From NCBI GenBank assembly GCA_010093685.1, contig MU006224.1, positions 216,476-280,475 on the forward strand: 64,000 nucleotides of DNA. The letters are read 5' to 3'. Source of the stretch: Ophiobolus disseminans. Taxonomy: Eukaryota; Ascomycota; Dothideomycetes; Pleosporales; Phaeosphaeriaceae. Shown in pieces: positions 1 through 11,836 of the stretch. The notes beneath the pieces are model-generated. The model ran no database searches and was not told the DNA's origin. It was given only the letters and a program-made list of their open reading frames with translations. A program made the translations under genes and the position numbers. Position 1 is the stretch's first letter. Each line of letters begins with the position of its first letter.

Positions 1-214
1 CGATGCAAGGTCGTTTGGGTCAAGCTGAGAGACTGTGGGCGGTGCCATTTAGTCGCCAGCCTGACATGCATGTTATACTTTCGCGGCTATGGCGTGTCTT
101 ACGTAGTAGTGTGACCGGCAACGGGTATAAGTCCCTAGCAAGATCTGATGATAATGGCGTGGATGCGTGTACATTCGCCGTCTAGAGCAGCTTCTTGATG
201 TCCGGGTTGAGAAT

Positions 215-2308
215 TCACCCAAGCACGATGGCGCGTCTACTTCCAGGAAAGTACGTGCGCAGATGAGACACGTCTTTGCAATAATCGGCCATCAGGTTCG
301 CATCGTACGGGCTGAATGTCTTGCCATGTAGGTCGATGCGCCCGATTCTTTCCGTGTTGCCATGTCTGGTACCAACCACGAGGCCGTAGATATTGTTCAG
401 CACTATGCACTCGAAAGTTTGCACTTGTAAAACCGGCTCTGTGCCGAGAAAGGGTGTTACGGATGAAGTCAACTTGAGTATCCAGTAGTAGGAGACACCC
501 TCAACTTCTCTGGAGTTTTGCGTGCAGTCAATGTATCTAGGATAGCTAGAGGGATCGAAACTGATTTGGAGAATCTCGGCTTCGATGCGAAGGAAGTACG
601 TGTATATCGAAGCTTCGTTGTTTTTGTCTTCAAATATGCTCTGCGCGAGTTGAGCCGTGAGCATTTCGAACGTGCTGTCTGTTCTCATGACATCAACACG
701 CGCGAAGGTATCCCTCTCTTCTAGTGGATAGCCTGGCTTCAAAGGCCATAACGTCACATGGCCAATCCAACCACTCCAGGACCAGCTAGGGAAGCCGTCT
801 CTTCGCTTTAGTCGTATCTCGGGATCGTGAAGCCATGAGAGTCCGAATGCTAACGTTGTGTATAATAAGCTCTGGGGTGTGTATCCGGTCAAGTTCCAGG
901 CCTGGCGTTCCGCGTTTGAGTATCTACTGTATCCCTCTGGACTCATCGGTAAGCCCCAATGCTGTTGCACCGGCTCCATGTCTTTTGAAAACGAGGCAAA
1001 TAAGCCCCTCAAGGCATTGAGAACATCGGACTGATTAGTAAGATCTCGCTGAGTGTATAGCTGGATATGTGCCCATAGTTTCAGCCGGGATCGCGGGCGG
1101 CCAGGTCGGCTACGGAAAATGTCGGTTGAGTGATCTGGAATATCACTATCTTTCAAGCCCATCGCTTCGCATTGTCTGCAGGTATTGCACTCAAATAGCA
1201 CTTGTTCATTAGTAAAAGTCAGAAGTCGACGTGAGAAATGCGCTTCCTGATACGTCCATCCTCTGGTGGTCCACTTCGAGTTGAGTACAGACCGTTGCAT
1301 CTCTCGGGATCCCGAGATCCACGTTCTGTTGTTGATTGTAACAGTAGGATGCCCGACTCGATGTCTTGGGCCGATTCCAGGAAGGCCAAACTCTGCATCG
1401 TTGCCAGCTGCAGCGACAATCGTGACAAATGCTCCTTTATAGATCAAATCCATTGAAGATAACTGCATCAGTAGCGCATGCTGATCGGTAGACTGATCGA
1501 TGCAATACTTGTCCACCCAGAGATAGTTGAAGCCCAGCTCCATAGCGACGTTGATTGCACCTTCAATTGTTCTAGGCAGCACTTCCGGCAGAACAATCAT
1601 AGGCTGAGGGCAAGGAGGATCTATGGTGGTACCAGAAGGTTCTCCCCAAACGTAGCTAAGTGCAGCGTATTCGAAAGTTGCTGGCGGCTTAACAATACTT
1701 CTTCGTGAACAATCAATGACCCTGAAGCTTGGTATAGCGATTATGCTCGCCAGAAGTCCCAGATCTGGCTCTGAGCAGAGCTTCGTGTGTTTTTCCCTGC
1801 AGATTTTGATCCAAGTCCTAATAAGTCCAAGGTCGGGTGTGCGTGGGTTTGGTGGTTGGTACGTTATTGGGACGAGCAATTCATCGGTACGACCCACGGA
1901 CCCAGGAGGGCGGGAAGCACCACTTCTGTAGATACGATCGAAAGGCATCAAGAACACATCCCGGTGTAGAAACTTGCGATATTTGGCCGATTTTAGCGTT
2001 GCGAACTGATATTGCCCATACGAACGCAAGGAAAACCGAGCACTTCTGCCCACCGCTTCGCCCATCTTTGTTCCGTGCACAGCTGCGTCGAAGAAACAGC
2101 ACATTGGACAAGATGAGCCTTGTACGATTTGTAAAGCTTTCCCAAACCGATCTAAAGGTGGACTTCCATCGACAATGTCTTCCAGGTTACAAGCTCTACA
2201 CTGTGCGCAAAAGTCAGCGCTGGTGTAGTTCCGGGCTGTAATATCGTCTTGTGAGTCTCTACATGAAACGTCCTCGTCCTCCATCAGCCGATCTTCTTGC
2301 TCTGACAT
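215..2308 (-). CDS. HET domain (heterokaryon incompatibility) protein
   Basis: Single-exon gene of about 697 aa. Translation shows the HET signature in order: YAALSYVWG (about residues 214-222), LWVDKYCIDQ (about 263-272), then a region with TIVAAAG and GLPG, and WTTRGWTYQEAHFSRRLL followed by a Cys-containing strand. HET domains are known to trigger cell death when incompatible hyphae fuse, and many HET genes are general fungal immune-type effectors. The frame is open 29 codons further upstream to a GTG, but the first ATG (2306-2308, MSEQEDR) is a natural start ahead of a Cys-rich segment (CAQCRAC). The long C-terminal part shows no second domain I recognise. No partner gene is visible next to it, so its recognition specificity is unknown. 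Confidence 0.9.
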   Translation of the reverse strand: MSEQEDRLMEDEDVSCRDSQDDITARNYTSADFCAQCRACNLEDIVDGSPPLDRFGKALQIVQGSSCPMCCFFDAAVHGTKMGEAVGRSARFSLRSYGQYQFATLKSAKYRKFLHRDVFLMPFDRIYRSGASRPPGSVGRTDELLVPITYQPPNPRTPDLGLIRTWIKICREKHTKLCSEPDLGLLASIIAIPSFRVIDCSRRSIVKPPATFEYAALSYVWGEPSGTTIDPPCPQPMIVLPEVLPRTIEGAINVAMELGFNYLWVDKYCIDQSTDQHALLMQLSSMDLIYKGAFVTIVAAAGNDAEFGLPGIGPRHRVGHPTVTINNRTWISGSREMQRSVLNSKWTTRGWTYQEAHFSRRLLTFTNEQVLFECNTCRQCEAMGLKDSDIPDHSTDIFRSRPGRPRSRLKLWAHIQLYTQRDLTNQSDVLNALRGLFASFSKDMEPVQQHWGLPMSPEGYSRYSNAERQAWNLTGYTPQSLLYTTLAFGLSWLHDPEIRLKRRDGFPSWSWSGWIGHVTLWPLKPGYPLEERDTFARVDVMRTDSTFEMLTAQLAQSIFEDKNNEASIYTYFLRIEAEILQISFDPSSYPRYIDCTQNSREVEGVSYYWILKLTSSVTPFLGTEPVLQVQTFECIVLNNIYGLVVGTRHGNTERIGRIDLHGKTFSPYDANLMADYCKDVSHLRTYFPGSRRAIVLG

Positions 2309-3026
2309 TTCGCGCGATTCTTGTGGGCTATACAGGACGGCTGCCAATGTTCTGGGTGCTGGAGACTTCCTGAAGATGGAGTCGTAACAGTCCACGAAGT
2401 TTCCAGTTATGCAAGGTTCGATAGCGGAACGTCGTCTTCAGGTTGGAGACAGAGGTGTTGATGTTCAACGCTGAAGGCTGGCCAGGCTGCAAAAGTGCCA
2501 TGGCCGGCGTCGATGCAGCCGCAGCAGGCTGAAAATTACTCAGGTTGGCACGAGGCTGAACTACAACTGCATAGCCAATCAATGACGCATGGTACTGTCG
2601 GTCAAGGATGCTCACTTTACTCAAGTGGCAAGGCGGTTTTGCGCATACTGGTGATATTCTTAATGTAAGTTGTAGTTGTAAAGTCAGATATGTTCAAATA
2701 TTGGGAAGGTTCGGTTCAGGCTAGTGTGCCCAAGCCTAGGAGTGCAGGGTCATTTGACTGCGTCCTGGAGCAAACGAGTGAACAGACCAGGGAAACTTAT
2801 GTATGCTCGTATGCGCCAATGTGTACCATGATAAGTAACAGCTTTCATGTAACAAAATTGATGGGTTCTTCCAAGATCTGCCAGGGCACTTTCAACCCAG
2901 TGCGATTCCAAGCGATGTACCCCGAGGCAGGCGGATAACTGCCATAGCTTGGCAGCAAGGGCAATTCCTCTTCGCACAGCCGCGCAATACCCAATTTGCT
3001 GTCTCCGTCATCTCAACATTCCTGCT
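2309..3026. other. intergenic, no gene seen
   Basis: About 0.7 kb between the HET gene start and the 3' end of CHO1. It contains only short unsupported open frames. It should hold the HET promoter and the CHO1 3' UTR; I see no specific element. Confidence 0.5.
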
Positions 3027-3921
3027 CTACGGCTTGGGTATATGAATAGTCTTGCTAACCATCAAACACCCGTGCAGCACAAACATGGCGACAACCGGGT
3101 GGAACTCAAACACAGTGCCCTCCAGCCACAGACCCATGGGAATCTGAGCAAGCGTCCAGCCCTTGTAAACCCAGTAACCCATGATCTGCACAAGTATCAA
3201 AGACATGGGAATCGGTGTGCCCTCGAAGTACCGGGACTTTCCAGTCTCGTCTTTGGGAACCATGGCGACGGTCACGTTGAAGCGCGCGAGACGTGTCAGA
3301 CCGCAGAGAACGAAGAAGGTGAGGAGGAGGTGATCGATAGGCGTGCGGAGACCGAGACTGAAGGCGGCGGCAGCGGGACCGACACCGAAAGAGACCTAAA
3401 CGCGAAAATAGTCAGTAACAGTCTTCTCCCGTAGTAAAGGATGTTGCGGGACGTACCAAATCGGCGAGAGAGTCTAGCTCCTGGCCCATCAGACTGGCCT
3501 TCTTCCTCCACCTGGCGACCTTGCCGTCCATGAAGTCGAAGAACAGGCCGAGCGGCACAAAGCCGAGGGCGAGGTAGAGGTTCGTATAGTTGTGCGGGTC
3601 ATCTTGGATGCAGTAGCGGAGCGATGAGAAGACGGACATGACACCACAGAAGCCTGGAACCGCTATTAGCACGTGTTCGCGTCCTTTTCATTGTTGGGAA
3701 ATTTTGTACCATTCAGCTCGGTGATGAAGTCTGCCAGATGCAGAGCGCGAACGAGGGAGAAGTGGCCGGCTTCCTGGGAGAGAAGACGCGCTTGCTTGTC
3801 TTGCGCTACAAATTTCATCAGCACCTCTTCTGCGTCTTCGGAGCGTATATTACTCACTGACGTCCTTCGCGGGCGGCATCTCGTCCTTGGGGCCTTGCGG
3901 CGCGCCGTTTCTTCTAGACAT
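3027..3921 (-). CDS. CHO1: CDP-diacylglycerol--serine O-phosphatidyltransferase
   Basis: Phosphatidylserine synthase makes phosphatidylserine from CDP-diacylglycerol and serine in the ER membrane. Four exons are inferred: 3921-3858, 3805-3710, 3653-3457 and 3395-3027, giving about 241 aa with all junctions in frame. The third exon carries the CDP-alcohol phosphatidyltransferase motif as DFMDGKVARWRKK...GQELDSLADL, matching DGx2ARx(7-8)Gx3Dx3D of the family. Upstream exons give ...HLADFITELN joined to GFCGVMSVFSSLRY, the usual fungal N-terminal membrane segment. Hydrophobic helices follow, ending in HIPKP. Length is normal for fungal Cho1-type enzymes. It lies upstream of GAR1 on the same strand, with about 0.7 kb between them. 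Confidence 0.94.
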
Positions 3922-4647
3922 GCTGCCTGAAGTGTGACTACTGTATCGATGTAGCAAAGTAAGAAGCCAAGAGGTCTTGGCTGGGAGTGATCTAGGAATG
4001 AAGATCGAGGGGATGTATTGGGTCAAGGGTCTAGGAGCAAAGAAGTGCGGGTGTGCCTGTTGTCTATGTCACGGAAGCCAGTGACGTGCAGCGGCGGTTT
4101 GTTCAAGTTTGGCGAGACCTCGTGCGTCATCCTTCTAGAGCTGGGACCAGCCACAGCCGCCGACCGCCATGTGATTTGCCAAGATTTGCAGCTTCGCATG
4201 CATCTGCGACAGGGTGTTTTCGGGCATTTCTTGATTCAGATGTTTCTAGCTGCATGTTTCGGTAGATGAGCGAGACGCGCATTCAATTTGCCGCTCTATA
4301 GTCCTCAGTACTATTGTCTCAGTTATAAACTGTAAAGAATAAAAAAAAACTACAAGCTAGCGATCATAACATGCACGGCAATTTCGAGTGCATTGGATCT
4401 AAACTTGAAGAATTTATTGACATATGGGCGATAACCATGACCCTCTGAACAGTTCCCAACGTGGCGCCATATATCGCATCTTTTACATGAACCTAATTGC
4501 AACGCCCAAACGCCGTAGAACGATGATCGTGGTATCGGCTGGTGATCGTCGTGGTACTCAAAGGTACATCAGCAAGGAGAAGTCGTCGGCTCATCTTGCA
4601 GCGCTGAACGCGACAAAGCGAAGCGCACCAGCGACCGTGCAGTGCGC
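3922..4647. other. intergenic: CHO1 upstream region and GAR1 3' flank
   Basis: About 0.7 kb with only short unsupported open frames. An A-rich run near 4335-4350 may belong to the GAR1 3' UTR. Nothing else recognised. Confidence 0.4.
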
Positions 4648-5461
4648 TCAGTACCCTCCACGTCCGCGTCCTCCAAAGCCACCACCACCTCCGCGACCAC
4701 CTCGTGAGAAACCACCGCTGCCTCCGCCTCTTGAGAAGCCGCCGCCGCCTCCACGGCCACCGCTGAAGCCTCCTCGTGATCCGCCACGTCCACCACGATC
4801 GCCAAATCCACCCCGTCCACGGGGCGCACCGCGACCACGTCCTCGAGGCGCGCCTCCGCGACCGCCGGCACCGGCAGGCTTCTTGACCCTTGCGACGCCT
4901 CCGACTGGTTTAGGCTTTGGTAGGAATCGATCGAGCGGGAGCAGCTTGTCGCCACCAATGTAGAACTTGTCGCCAGCTTTGAATGACTTCGCTTGTATGC
5001 CTTCTTGGGGCTTGATCGTGAAGAAGACCTGGTTCAGTGGGCCGAGGATCTCGTCGACTTTGCCAATAGGCGTCTGCAGCCGTGTTAGCGGCATGTCCTC
5101 GCTGTGAGGTTGCGAAAGAGTGTACCTTGTTCTCCAAGTAGACTGGCGCATTGAAGTAGGGGATCTTGGTGTTTATGGATTCGCAGAACATTTCGTTCTC
5201 GACGTCGTGCACGAATTTACCCATTTCTAGGGTGTGTTAGCAGCGTCTTTCTGGGCTGCAGCATGAACGCATACCGAACACTTGATCTGGAGGGCCGAAA
5301 GATGAAGCACCTCCGAAGCCGCCACGTCCTGAGCATCAATTAGCTAGAGCTCCAGCGCCAGCTGCGCGCAAAAGCTACGCACCTCCACGAGGAGTGAAAC
5401 CGCCCCTTCCACCGCCAAATCCGCCTCCGCGACCTCCTCTGGGTGTGCCTCGAAATGACAT
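4648..5461 (-). CDS. GAR1: H/ACA snoRNP subunit Gar1
   Basis: Gar1 is a core protein of H/ACA ribonucleoproteins, which pseudouridylate rRNA and snRNA in the nucleolus. The first exon starts at 5461 with an RGG-rich stretch (MSFRGTPRGGRGGGFGGG), followed by a small exon (GPPDQVFEMG...), then the core KFVHDVENEMFCES, IPYFNAPVYLENK and, after an intron, TPIGKVDEILGPLNQVFFT, which is the Gar1 beta-barrel. The C-terminus is a second long GAR domain of RGG/FGG repeats ending RGRGGY. All junctions keep frame when three introns of roughly 45-55 nt are removed. The RGG repeats explain the Pro-rich open frame on the opposite strand, which is an artefact. It is divergent from THS1 across about 400 bp. 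Confidence 0.95.
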
Positions 5462-5863
5462 GTTGTATGCGATGTGTGTTGTGCAATCGGTGTGCGGAGC
5501 TCGATCTTCTCGTAGTAGCAGCAGCTAAAGTTCGCGAAGAATTCTTTGAGTTGCAGAATCCGGCCAATCGGTGTCACGTTTCGCCGACCCACTCTTTCCG
5601 CGCGCAACCCCACCAGATGCGCTGCCAAGACCATAGTGGGATGTCGCGCGCCCAAAGCAATCCAAAATTGTAATCGAGTTGAACATCGCAACTATTCCAA
5701 ACTTGAACCTCAGAATCAACCCGAGCCAATTCAGCTTTTGACGTTGTAACACAATTGTCAGACTTACGTCACGTTGTGAATATAGCACTTGGCGCATTGC
5801 TTGAGTCAGAGCTGCCACTTATATTGCCCAATTCCGCTTCCGACTCGACAAGCAACAGCAAAC
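5462..5863. promoter_or_regulatory. shared divergent promoter GAR1/THS1
   Basis: About 400 bp between the divergent starts of GAR1 and THS1, both housekeeping translation/ribosome genes. CCAAT-type pentamers are visible (near 5562-5568 and 5724-5729), as expected for a CCAAT-complex promoter, but their function is inference. Confidence 0.4.
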
Positions 5864-8467
5864 ATGGCGGAAGCGGTCAAAGATACCATCAATCAGGCGG
5901 TCGAGGGCGTGAAGAACCTCGCAGTATCAGCCGAACAAAAATCTCCCGCAGACGCCAAAGCCCCAAAGCCTAAGAAAGAGAAGAAGGCCAAAGGTGGAGA
6001 TGGAGATGGCCGTCCTCTCATGATCGACCCAGCTCCAGCGTATATCGACCATCGCATACAAATCTTGTGAGCGAAAGTTCAAACAAGTTGTTCTTCATGG
6101 TCTAACAGTTACCAGCGAGAAGCTAAAGGCCAAGTATGACGAGGAGGTCGCCCAGAAGCCCCGCGGTATGCTTCTCCACCTCGACTACGCGTCAAGTTCC
6201 TCCGCTAATGCGCAAACCTATTGACAGAGAACATCAACATCTCACTCGGCGACGGCAAGATCATAGAGGGGCAGTCATGGGCCACCAGCCCAGCAGACAT
6301 CGCCCGAGGCATTAGCAAGAGCTTGTTTGAGCGCACCGTAATTGCGCGTCTCGACAAGGGTACACCGGATGAGACGCTTTGGGACCTCGAGCGACCCCTA
6401 GAGAAGAGCTGCAAGCTGGAGCTACTACCGTTCGATGATCCAGAGGGCAAGAAAGTCTTCTGGCACTCGAGCGCACATATTCTGGGAGAGGCCTCGGAAC
6501 GGAGATTCGGCTGCGATCTGTGCATTGGTCCTCCAATCGAAGATGGCTTCTACTACGAGGTGAGAATAATGACTAAAGATCATTGGACATGCGCTTACCC
6601 GCACAGATGGCACTACCAGAGAAGGCTGCGGTCGAGCAGTCCGACTACAAGCCCCTCGAGACCATCGTCAACACCATCGTAAAGGAGAAGCAGATTTTCG
6701 AGCGGCTTACACTCTCCAAGGAAGACTTGTAGGTCTCATTGCAACATCAGAGCATACATCACTGACCATCCTAGGCTCGAGATGTTCAAGTCCAATCCTT
6801 ACAAGCAGCACATCATCAAGGACAAGATCGCCGACGGCACTTCCACCACCGTATACCGAAACGGACCGCTCATCGATCTCTGTCGAGGACCCCACGTGCC
6901 ACATACTGGAAGAATAAAGCAGTTCAAGGTCATGAAGAATTCCGCATCATACTTCCTCGGTGACGCAAACAACGACAGCTTGCAGCGCATCTACGGAGTC
7001 TCGTTCCCGGACAAGGATGCAATGCAAGCGCATCTGAAGTTTCTCGAGGAGGCGGCAAAGCGTGACCACCGAAAGATCGGAAAGGAACAAGAGCTGTTCT
7101 TTTTCCACGAGGCTAGCCCTGGTTCATGTTTCTTCCTACCTCATGGCCAAATCATCTTCAACACATTGCAAGCTTTCATCCGAGAAGAGTACTGGGACCG
7201 CGGATATCAAGAGGTTGCATCACCCAACATGTACAACTCTTCCCTGTGGAAGATCTCGGGTCATTGGCAACATTATTCAGAAGACATGTTCACCTTGGAC
7301 GTGGAGAAGGACAAATGGGCTTTGAAGCCGATGAACTGCCCAGGGCATTGCTTGATCTTCAAGCACCGCGAGCGAAGCTACCGAGAACTGCCGATCCGCA
7401 TGGCCGACTTTGGTGTCCTACACCGAAACGAAGCTAGCGGAGCACTCACTGGTCTTACTCGTGTACGCCGCTTCCAGCAAGACGACTGCCACATCTTCTG
7501 TTCTCAGGATCAGATCAACCAAGAAGTTGCTGGCCTATTCGACTTCCTGAGAGCCGTCTACGGCAAGTTCGGCTTTACTTTCAAGCTGAAGCTGAGCACA
7601 CGTCCAGACGGCTTCCTCGGTGATATCGAGACCTGGGACAAGGCAGAGGCCAAACTCACAGAAGCTCTCGATAAATTCACGGCTGATGGCGGAGGCGCGT
7701 GGGAACTGAACCCAGGAGACGGCGCATTCTACGGCCCCAAAATCGATATCACCATCTCGGACGCCTTGAAGCGCGAATTCCAGTGTGCCACCATCCAACT
7801 CGACTTCCAGCTCCCCAATCAGTTCGAACTCGAGTACATGACATCTGAAGTCTCAGCCGCAAAACCAAAAGAGGAAAAGGTAAAGCAAGAGGCGCCAAAA
7901 GAAGGCGCCCACGTCGAGCAAAAGAAAGACAAACTCGACGGCGACGTCGCTATCCCCAAGAAAATCCAACCCCCGCAAGCCGGCTACGCCCGCCCCGTCA
8001 TGATCCACCGCGCAATCGTCGGCTCCTTTGAGCGCTTCATGGCGTAAGTCCCTCTCTCCTCCCTTGCACCTGTCAACAGCTCACTAACCGCCCATAGCAT
8101 CATAACCGAACACTTCGCCGGCCGCTGGCCCTTCTGGCTCTCCCCGCGCCAAGTCATGGTCATCCCCGTGATGCCGTCGGCAAACGACTACGTCCGCGAA
8201 GTGCAAGCCGTGCTGCGCGCACAGCACCTGCACGCCGATATTGACGTCAGCGGTAACACGATGCAGAAGAAGATCCGCACTGCCCAACTCGCTTTGTACA
8301 ACTTCATCATCGTGGTCGGTGCTGAGGAACAGAAAGCTAAGGCTGTGAATTGGCGCAACAGGGACGACCAGGCTAGTCAGCAGCGTGGCGAGATCGTGCC
8401 GCTCGATGAGGCGGTGGAGAAGCTTGTCAAGTTGAGGGATGAGCGGAGGATAGAGAATGTTGTTTGA
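5864..8467 (+). CDS. THS1: cytosolic threonyl-tRNA synthetase
   Basis: Class II synthetase that charges tRNA-Thr. Six exons give about 780 aa: 5864-6066, a short exon near 6116-6165, 6228-6559, about 6607-6731, about 6777-8046 and about 8099-8467. Domains in order are a Lys-rich eukaryotic extension (KPKKEKKAKGG), a TGS domain (NINISLGDGKIIEGQSWATSP), the editing/SAD region (FWHSSAHILGEA), the catalytic core with motif 2 (HRNEASGALTGLTRVRRF) and ARPVMIHRAIVGSFERF, and a C-terminal anticodon-binding domain (PFWLSPRQVMVIPV). A charged Lys/Glu-rich insertion of roughly 45-50 residues (about 7850-7975) sits before ARPVMIHRA. Neither a mitochondrial presequence nor a frameshift is seen. Confidence 0.97.
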
Positions 8468-9130
8468 GGGGGTGGGATGAATTGGAGTGATGATGCATGA
8501 GAGATGGCGAAAAGCTTTTTGTCACAGACGAACGACGAGCACCTTTCTTAGCATCCAGTGTCATTCAAAAGCCCACTGGACCGCAACACAAATACGCATC
8601 AAGACATATCTCACAATCGAAAAACGTGAGCCTGGTAAGACTCTATCCAATTGTTTCTGCTACATAGAATACCTCTTTCCTGGTCCTTGGTCTTCCCTCC
8701 TCGCACCCAAATATTAATCCTAGAACTTCTCTTTGAGTCTGGGTGTCCCTGTAATCCATCTAAGCCAGTGTATGATAACCCTCAAGCATCCAATACTTGC
8801 AAAGAGGTACCAACGTCCAACTTCTTAGTTTGAATTAACCAACATGCCTTTCCAACTCAACGTGCCGCAGACCGAGCAAGACGAGGGGTGCGCAACAGCG
8901 ACTTGCCCACATGCTAACGTCCAACGATGTCGAGGTGGCAGAGTTGCGCAACAAGTGATACTCACCATCATCATGTGACTCTCCTCACCGCGTAATAATC
9001 AGCGCAAAGCCATCAATCCAGCCCGCGCACGAGCCAGATATACCACCGATAGTATACCCGCGCGGCGGAATAAGCGTGTGCCTAACAACAAACATTAGCC
9101 AAGATCCTCGCCATAGCACCACGAATCGAC
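8468..9130. other. convergent intergenic region
   Basis: About 0.66 kb between the 3' ends of THS1 and the peptidase gene. Only short unsupported frames; presumably two 3' UTRs. Confidence 0.5.
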
Positions 9131-11497
9131 TTACCCGCTCCCGCCATTCGGGTTGCCGTACCACTCGCTCTTGCGCCCCAAGCTGGTCAATATCTGAATT
9201 CCATCAATCCATAGCCCGGCCCTGAGTGCAAAGCCCAATATCAGCTCTCCTTTCCGGGTGTCAAGTGGGAACTCGGATGGACCGCCTCCGCGCTTGCCGA
9301 AGAGCTGGCTTGTTGCATCTTCGTAGATGAATTCTATTCCGTCTACTGCGAAGCCGTGCCAGACTTTGATGGAGAGCAAGAGCTTGGTTGAAATGTGTGC
9401 ACTGTCCAGTATGACTTCCTGCGGCTGCGAGCCCTCCATTTGCGAGAAGCCTAATTTGCTGCCACGGTAGCCCCATCTACCGCCTGGGAGTTTGACGCGT
9501 GCGATTTTCTGATTGGAAAGGCGGCCAAAGTCCTCGATAACGTGTGAACCTCCGCCGGCGGAGAAGACTTCGACCTTCAATTTCGACTTTTGTTTGTCCT
9601 TTGCCAAATCGCTGCGCAATGAAGCTTCGTCTAGTGCGACCTGTCGCGGGTACTGGCCGTCCGTTTCGGGGAATTCTCGCCATGTACGGCACACATCGTC
9701 ACCTTCGACGTACAGCTCGACCCAAGCGATGCCCGACTTTGAGGTTGCAATCACACCGCCCTGGCCACTGTCAACCGTCCAGACTTGCACACTGCCGTCG
9801 CCATTAGCGTTGCCGTCCTGTGGTATCCGGAAACAGGGGTGGAACCGGAAGCGTAGTACATCCAGTCGGTGCCACTTGCATTCATCCTGTGGGAGAATAA
9901 GTCGCTGGCCGGGTGATTTGGTGCGGGTGGAGTAGGGTTCGCGGCAGGTAAATGTGCGGTTGAATGTGACATAGTCGCGCAGCATCACACCAGACTCTTG
10001 GTGCGGACAGCCAAACAAATGTCCAGTTTCGTGGAGATGCGCGCCAATACCGATGTTCGCAGCCTCCCAATTGCTGCCCGACTCGCCGCAGTCATTTGCG
10101 ATGTACGCAGTATCTGTTCGTGTGCAGTCTTGAAAGGCCTGGAAAACCTCCTCGATGCTGGATGGATAGCTGTGAAGCGCTTGCGATCCAAAGATACCGA
10201 GCTGTAAATCTGGAACACCTCCACCCAGTGCTGCGTGTCCGCGAATTGTCTTCTCTCTAGTGTCCCATGTGCTATCCAAGAACATGCACGAAACGTATAA
10301 CTTGTTTCCCGGTGTGATGTGGAAGTAGTCCTTTATGGCCTCCGCTGCGATGTCGAAAAGTTCACTCTTCTTCGTTCCATTTGTGTACTGCTGCGCTCGC
10401 TCAAGATCTCGAATTTCCGCAACACTTCTCTTTGAACGAATGACGTGAATCTTCGCTTGCGTCCTGAACTGGTTGGTTCCCCAGTCTTGATAACTTAGTG
10501 TGCCTGGCTCCCATGCGTCTTCAAACCGAAAACATCGTCGACCAAATTTGTAGCGATTCATCTGCTCGCCGGTGAACGCTTGCCAAAGATACGCCGCCAT
10601 GCGGAACTTCTTCATGGCAAGCTCGAGTCCGTTGCCTTCTCGCTGCATGCGTTCCGGTGGCGCATCATAAGTCCCAGGAGAGTCATGTCCAAGGATGATG
10701 GCAAGCTGAAGAGGAGGCGAGTGTGTCAAAGGGAGGTAATTGATATTGATGAAGGTAGCATGGGCGGGTACCGAGGTGTTGGTGGACGACACCTTTGGCG
10801 AGGTAAAATCCATCCGTATGCGGTTCCATCCAGGCTCCAGATGGACAAGAGCTTTGAAGTACGAATCGTTCACTGGCCAGCAAGTAGGTGGGAAGCGGCC
10901 CTGATGGTGGTTAACCGTGAGTGAGCCGTCCAGCGGTCTGCTAGAAGAGTCGCCAATCTGTCCAAATACGAGTAGCACCTGCTGATGTACCTGTCTATTA
11001 TCAGCAACCGTCAAGCCTTCCGAGATATGCGACCAACCCAAGAGTTATCCGTGATGGAGAGGATACGTGGTGCAAGGAGCGAGGATCTGTTCATGGAGCT
11101 GTGGGACGCGTTGGAGGTGGTCGAAGTTAAGCCCTGCGCTATGTCAGTCCTGGCCTGGGGGATGTGTAGGTTTACCTACATTTACACTGTAGCGTTTAAC
11201 CGGGTCAACGCCAGGTCTTTGCGCGCGAGTGGGAGAGCGAATGGGAAGAGGCGTAGGGCCGTTTGTCTTTGGTTCGGTCTCGCCTTCGGTGGTGGACGTG
11301 GCTGGTGTCGTTGAGGGAGTGGACGAGCCGACTTGCGACGAGTTCAAGGTGGACGACGACTGGCGATGCGCGACGCCATTGCCGTTGCTATTGCCATTGC
11401 CATTATCTCCGTTTGCCGGGTATTGGTTCTCGTCCTTTGCTTGCTTGTTCGCGGGCCGACTGCTCCTCCGGTGCAACTTGTGGAGAAATGAAGGCAT
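9131..11497 (-). CDS. zinc metallopeptidase (PF12044-like) with jacalin-like C-terminal domain
   Basis: The main exon (9131 to about 10980) contains HETGHLFGCPH, an HExxHxxGxxH metzincin-type zinc site, in the fungal family typified by yeast YIL108W. The C-terminal ~170 residues (GGGSHVIEDFG...GGRWGYRGSKLGF...GFAVDGIEFIY...GLWIDGIQIL) look like a jacalin-type beta-prism lectin domain. The first exon (about 11171-11497) encodes a low-complexity N-terminus starting MPSFLHKLHRRSSR with NGNGNSNGNG. A middle exon with LNFDHLQRVPQLHEQILAP follows an intron ending ...GACATAG. The junction to the main exon is uncertain: an in-frame TAA lies at about 11045-11047, which a 72-nt intron (GTATCC...ATAATAG) would remove in frame. 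Cytosolic location is likely, as no signal peptide is seen. Substrate unknown. Confidence 0.82.
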
Positions 11498-11607
11498 GGC
11501 CGATATGCTGCGGCTATGGGATACTAGGCGATCTACAGACTCATGGGCGTAGCGAGCGACGGTCAGCGAAGGGCTTGAGGCTTATACTGGGCAAGCTGTC
11601 ACGGAGG

Positions 11608-11613
11608 ACGCGT
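11608..11613. promoter_or_regulatory. ACGCGT, possible MCB (MBF-binding) element
   Basis: Perfect palindromic MluI cell-cycle box about 1.0 kb upstream of the Whi5/Nrm1-like start. In yeasts MBF binds this hexamer in G1/S genes. The hexamer also occurs elsewhere in the window, so this is suggestive only. Confidence 0.22.
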
Positions 11614-11836
11614 AATGCAGGGCGGTCGATGCTGCAAGTGGAGCACGGGTTGCGGCTGGTGCAGAGGTGATAGCGCGGTGTCTATGTGGGCAGAAGCAAG
11701 CGAGTGGTGCCGCAATATGGTGAAGGTGAAGCGAGAGTAGAAGACGGAGCTGTTAGACGTTTGGGACAGTACGCTGGAGGATTGGGTTGCGCCGATAAAG
11801 ATGCGGCAACCGGCAATCTGAGCTAGGGAAGGAAGG

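Noticed and set aside
4424..4963. Pro/Arg-rich plus-strand ORF of 179 codons
   Set aside because: It is the antisense shadow of the GAR1 RGG repeats.
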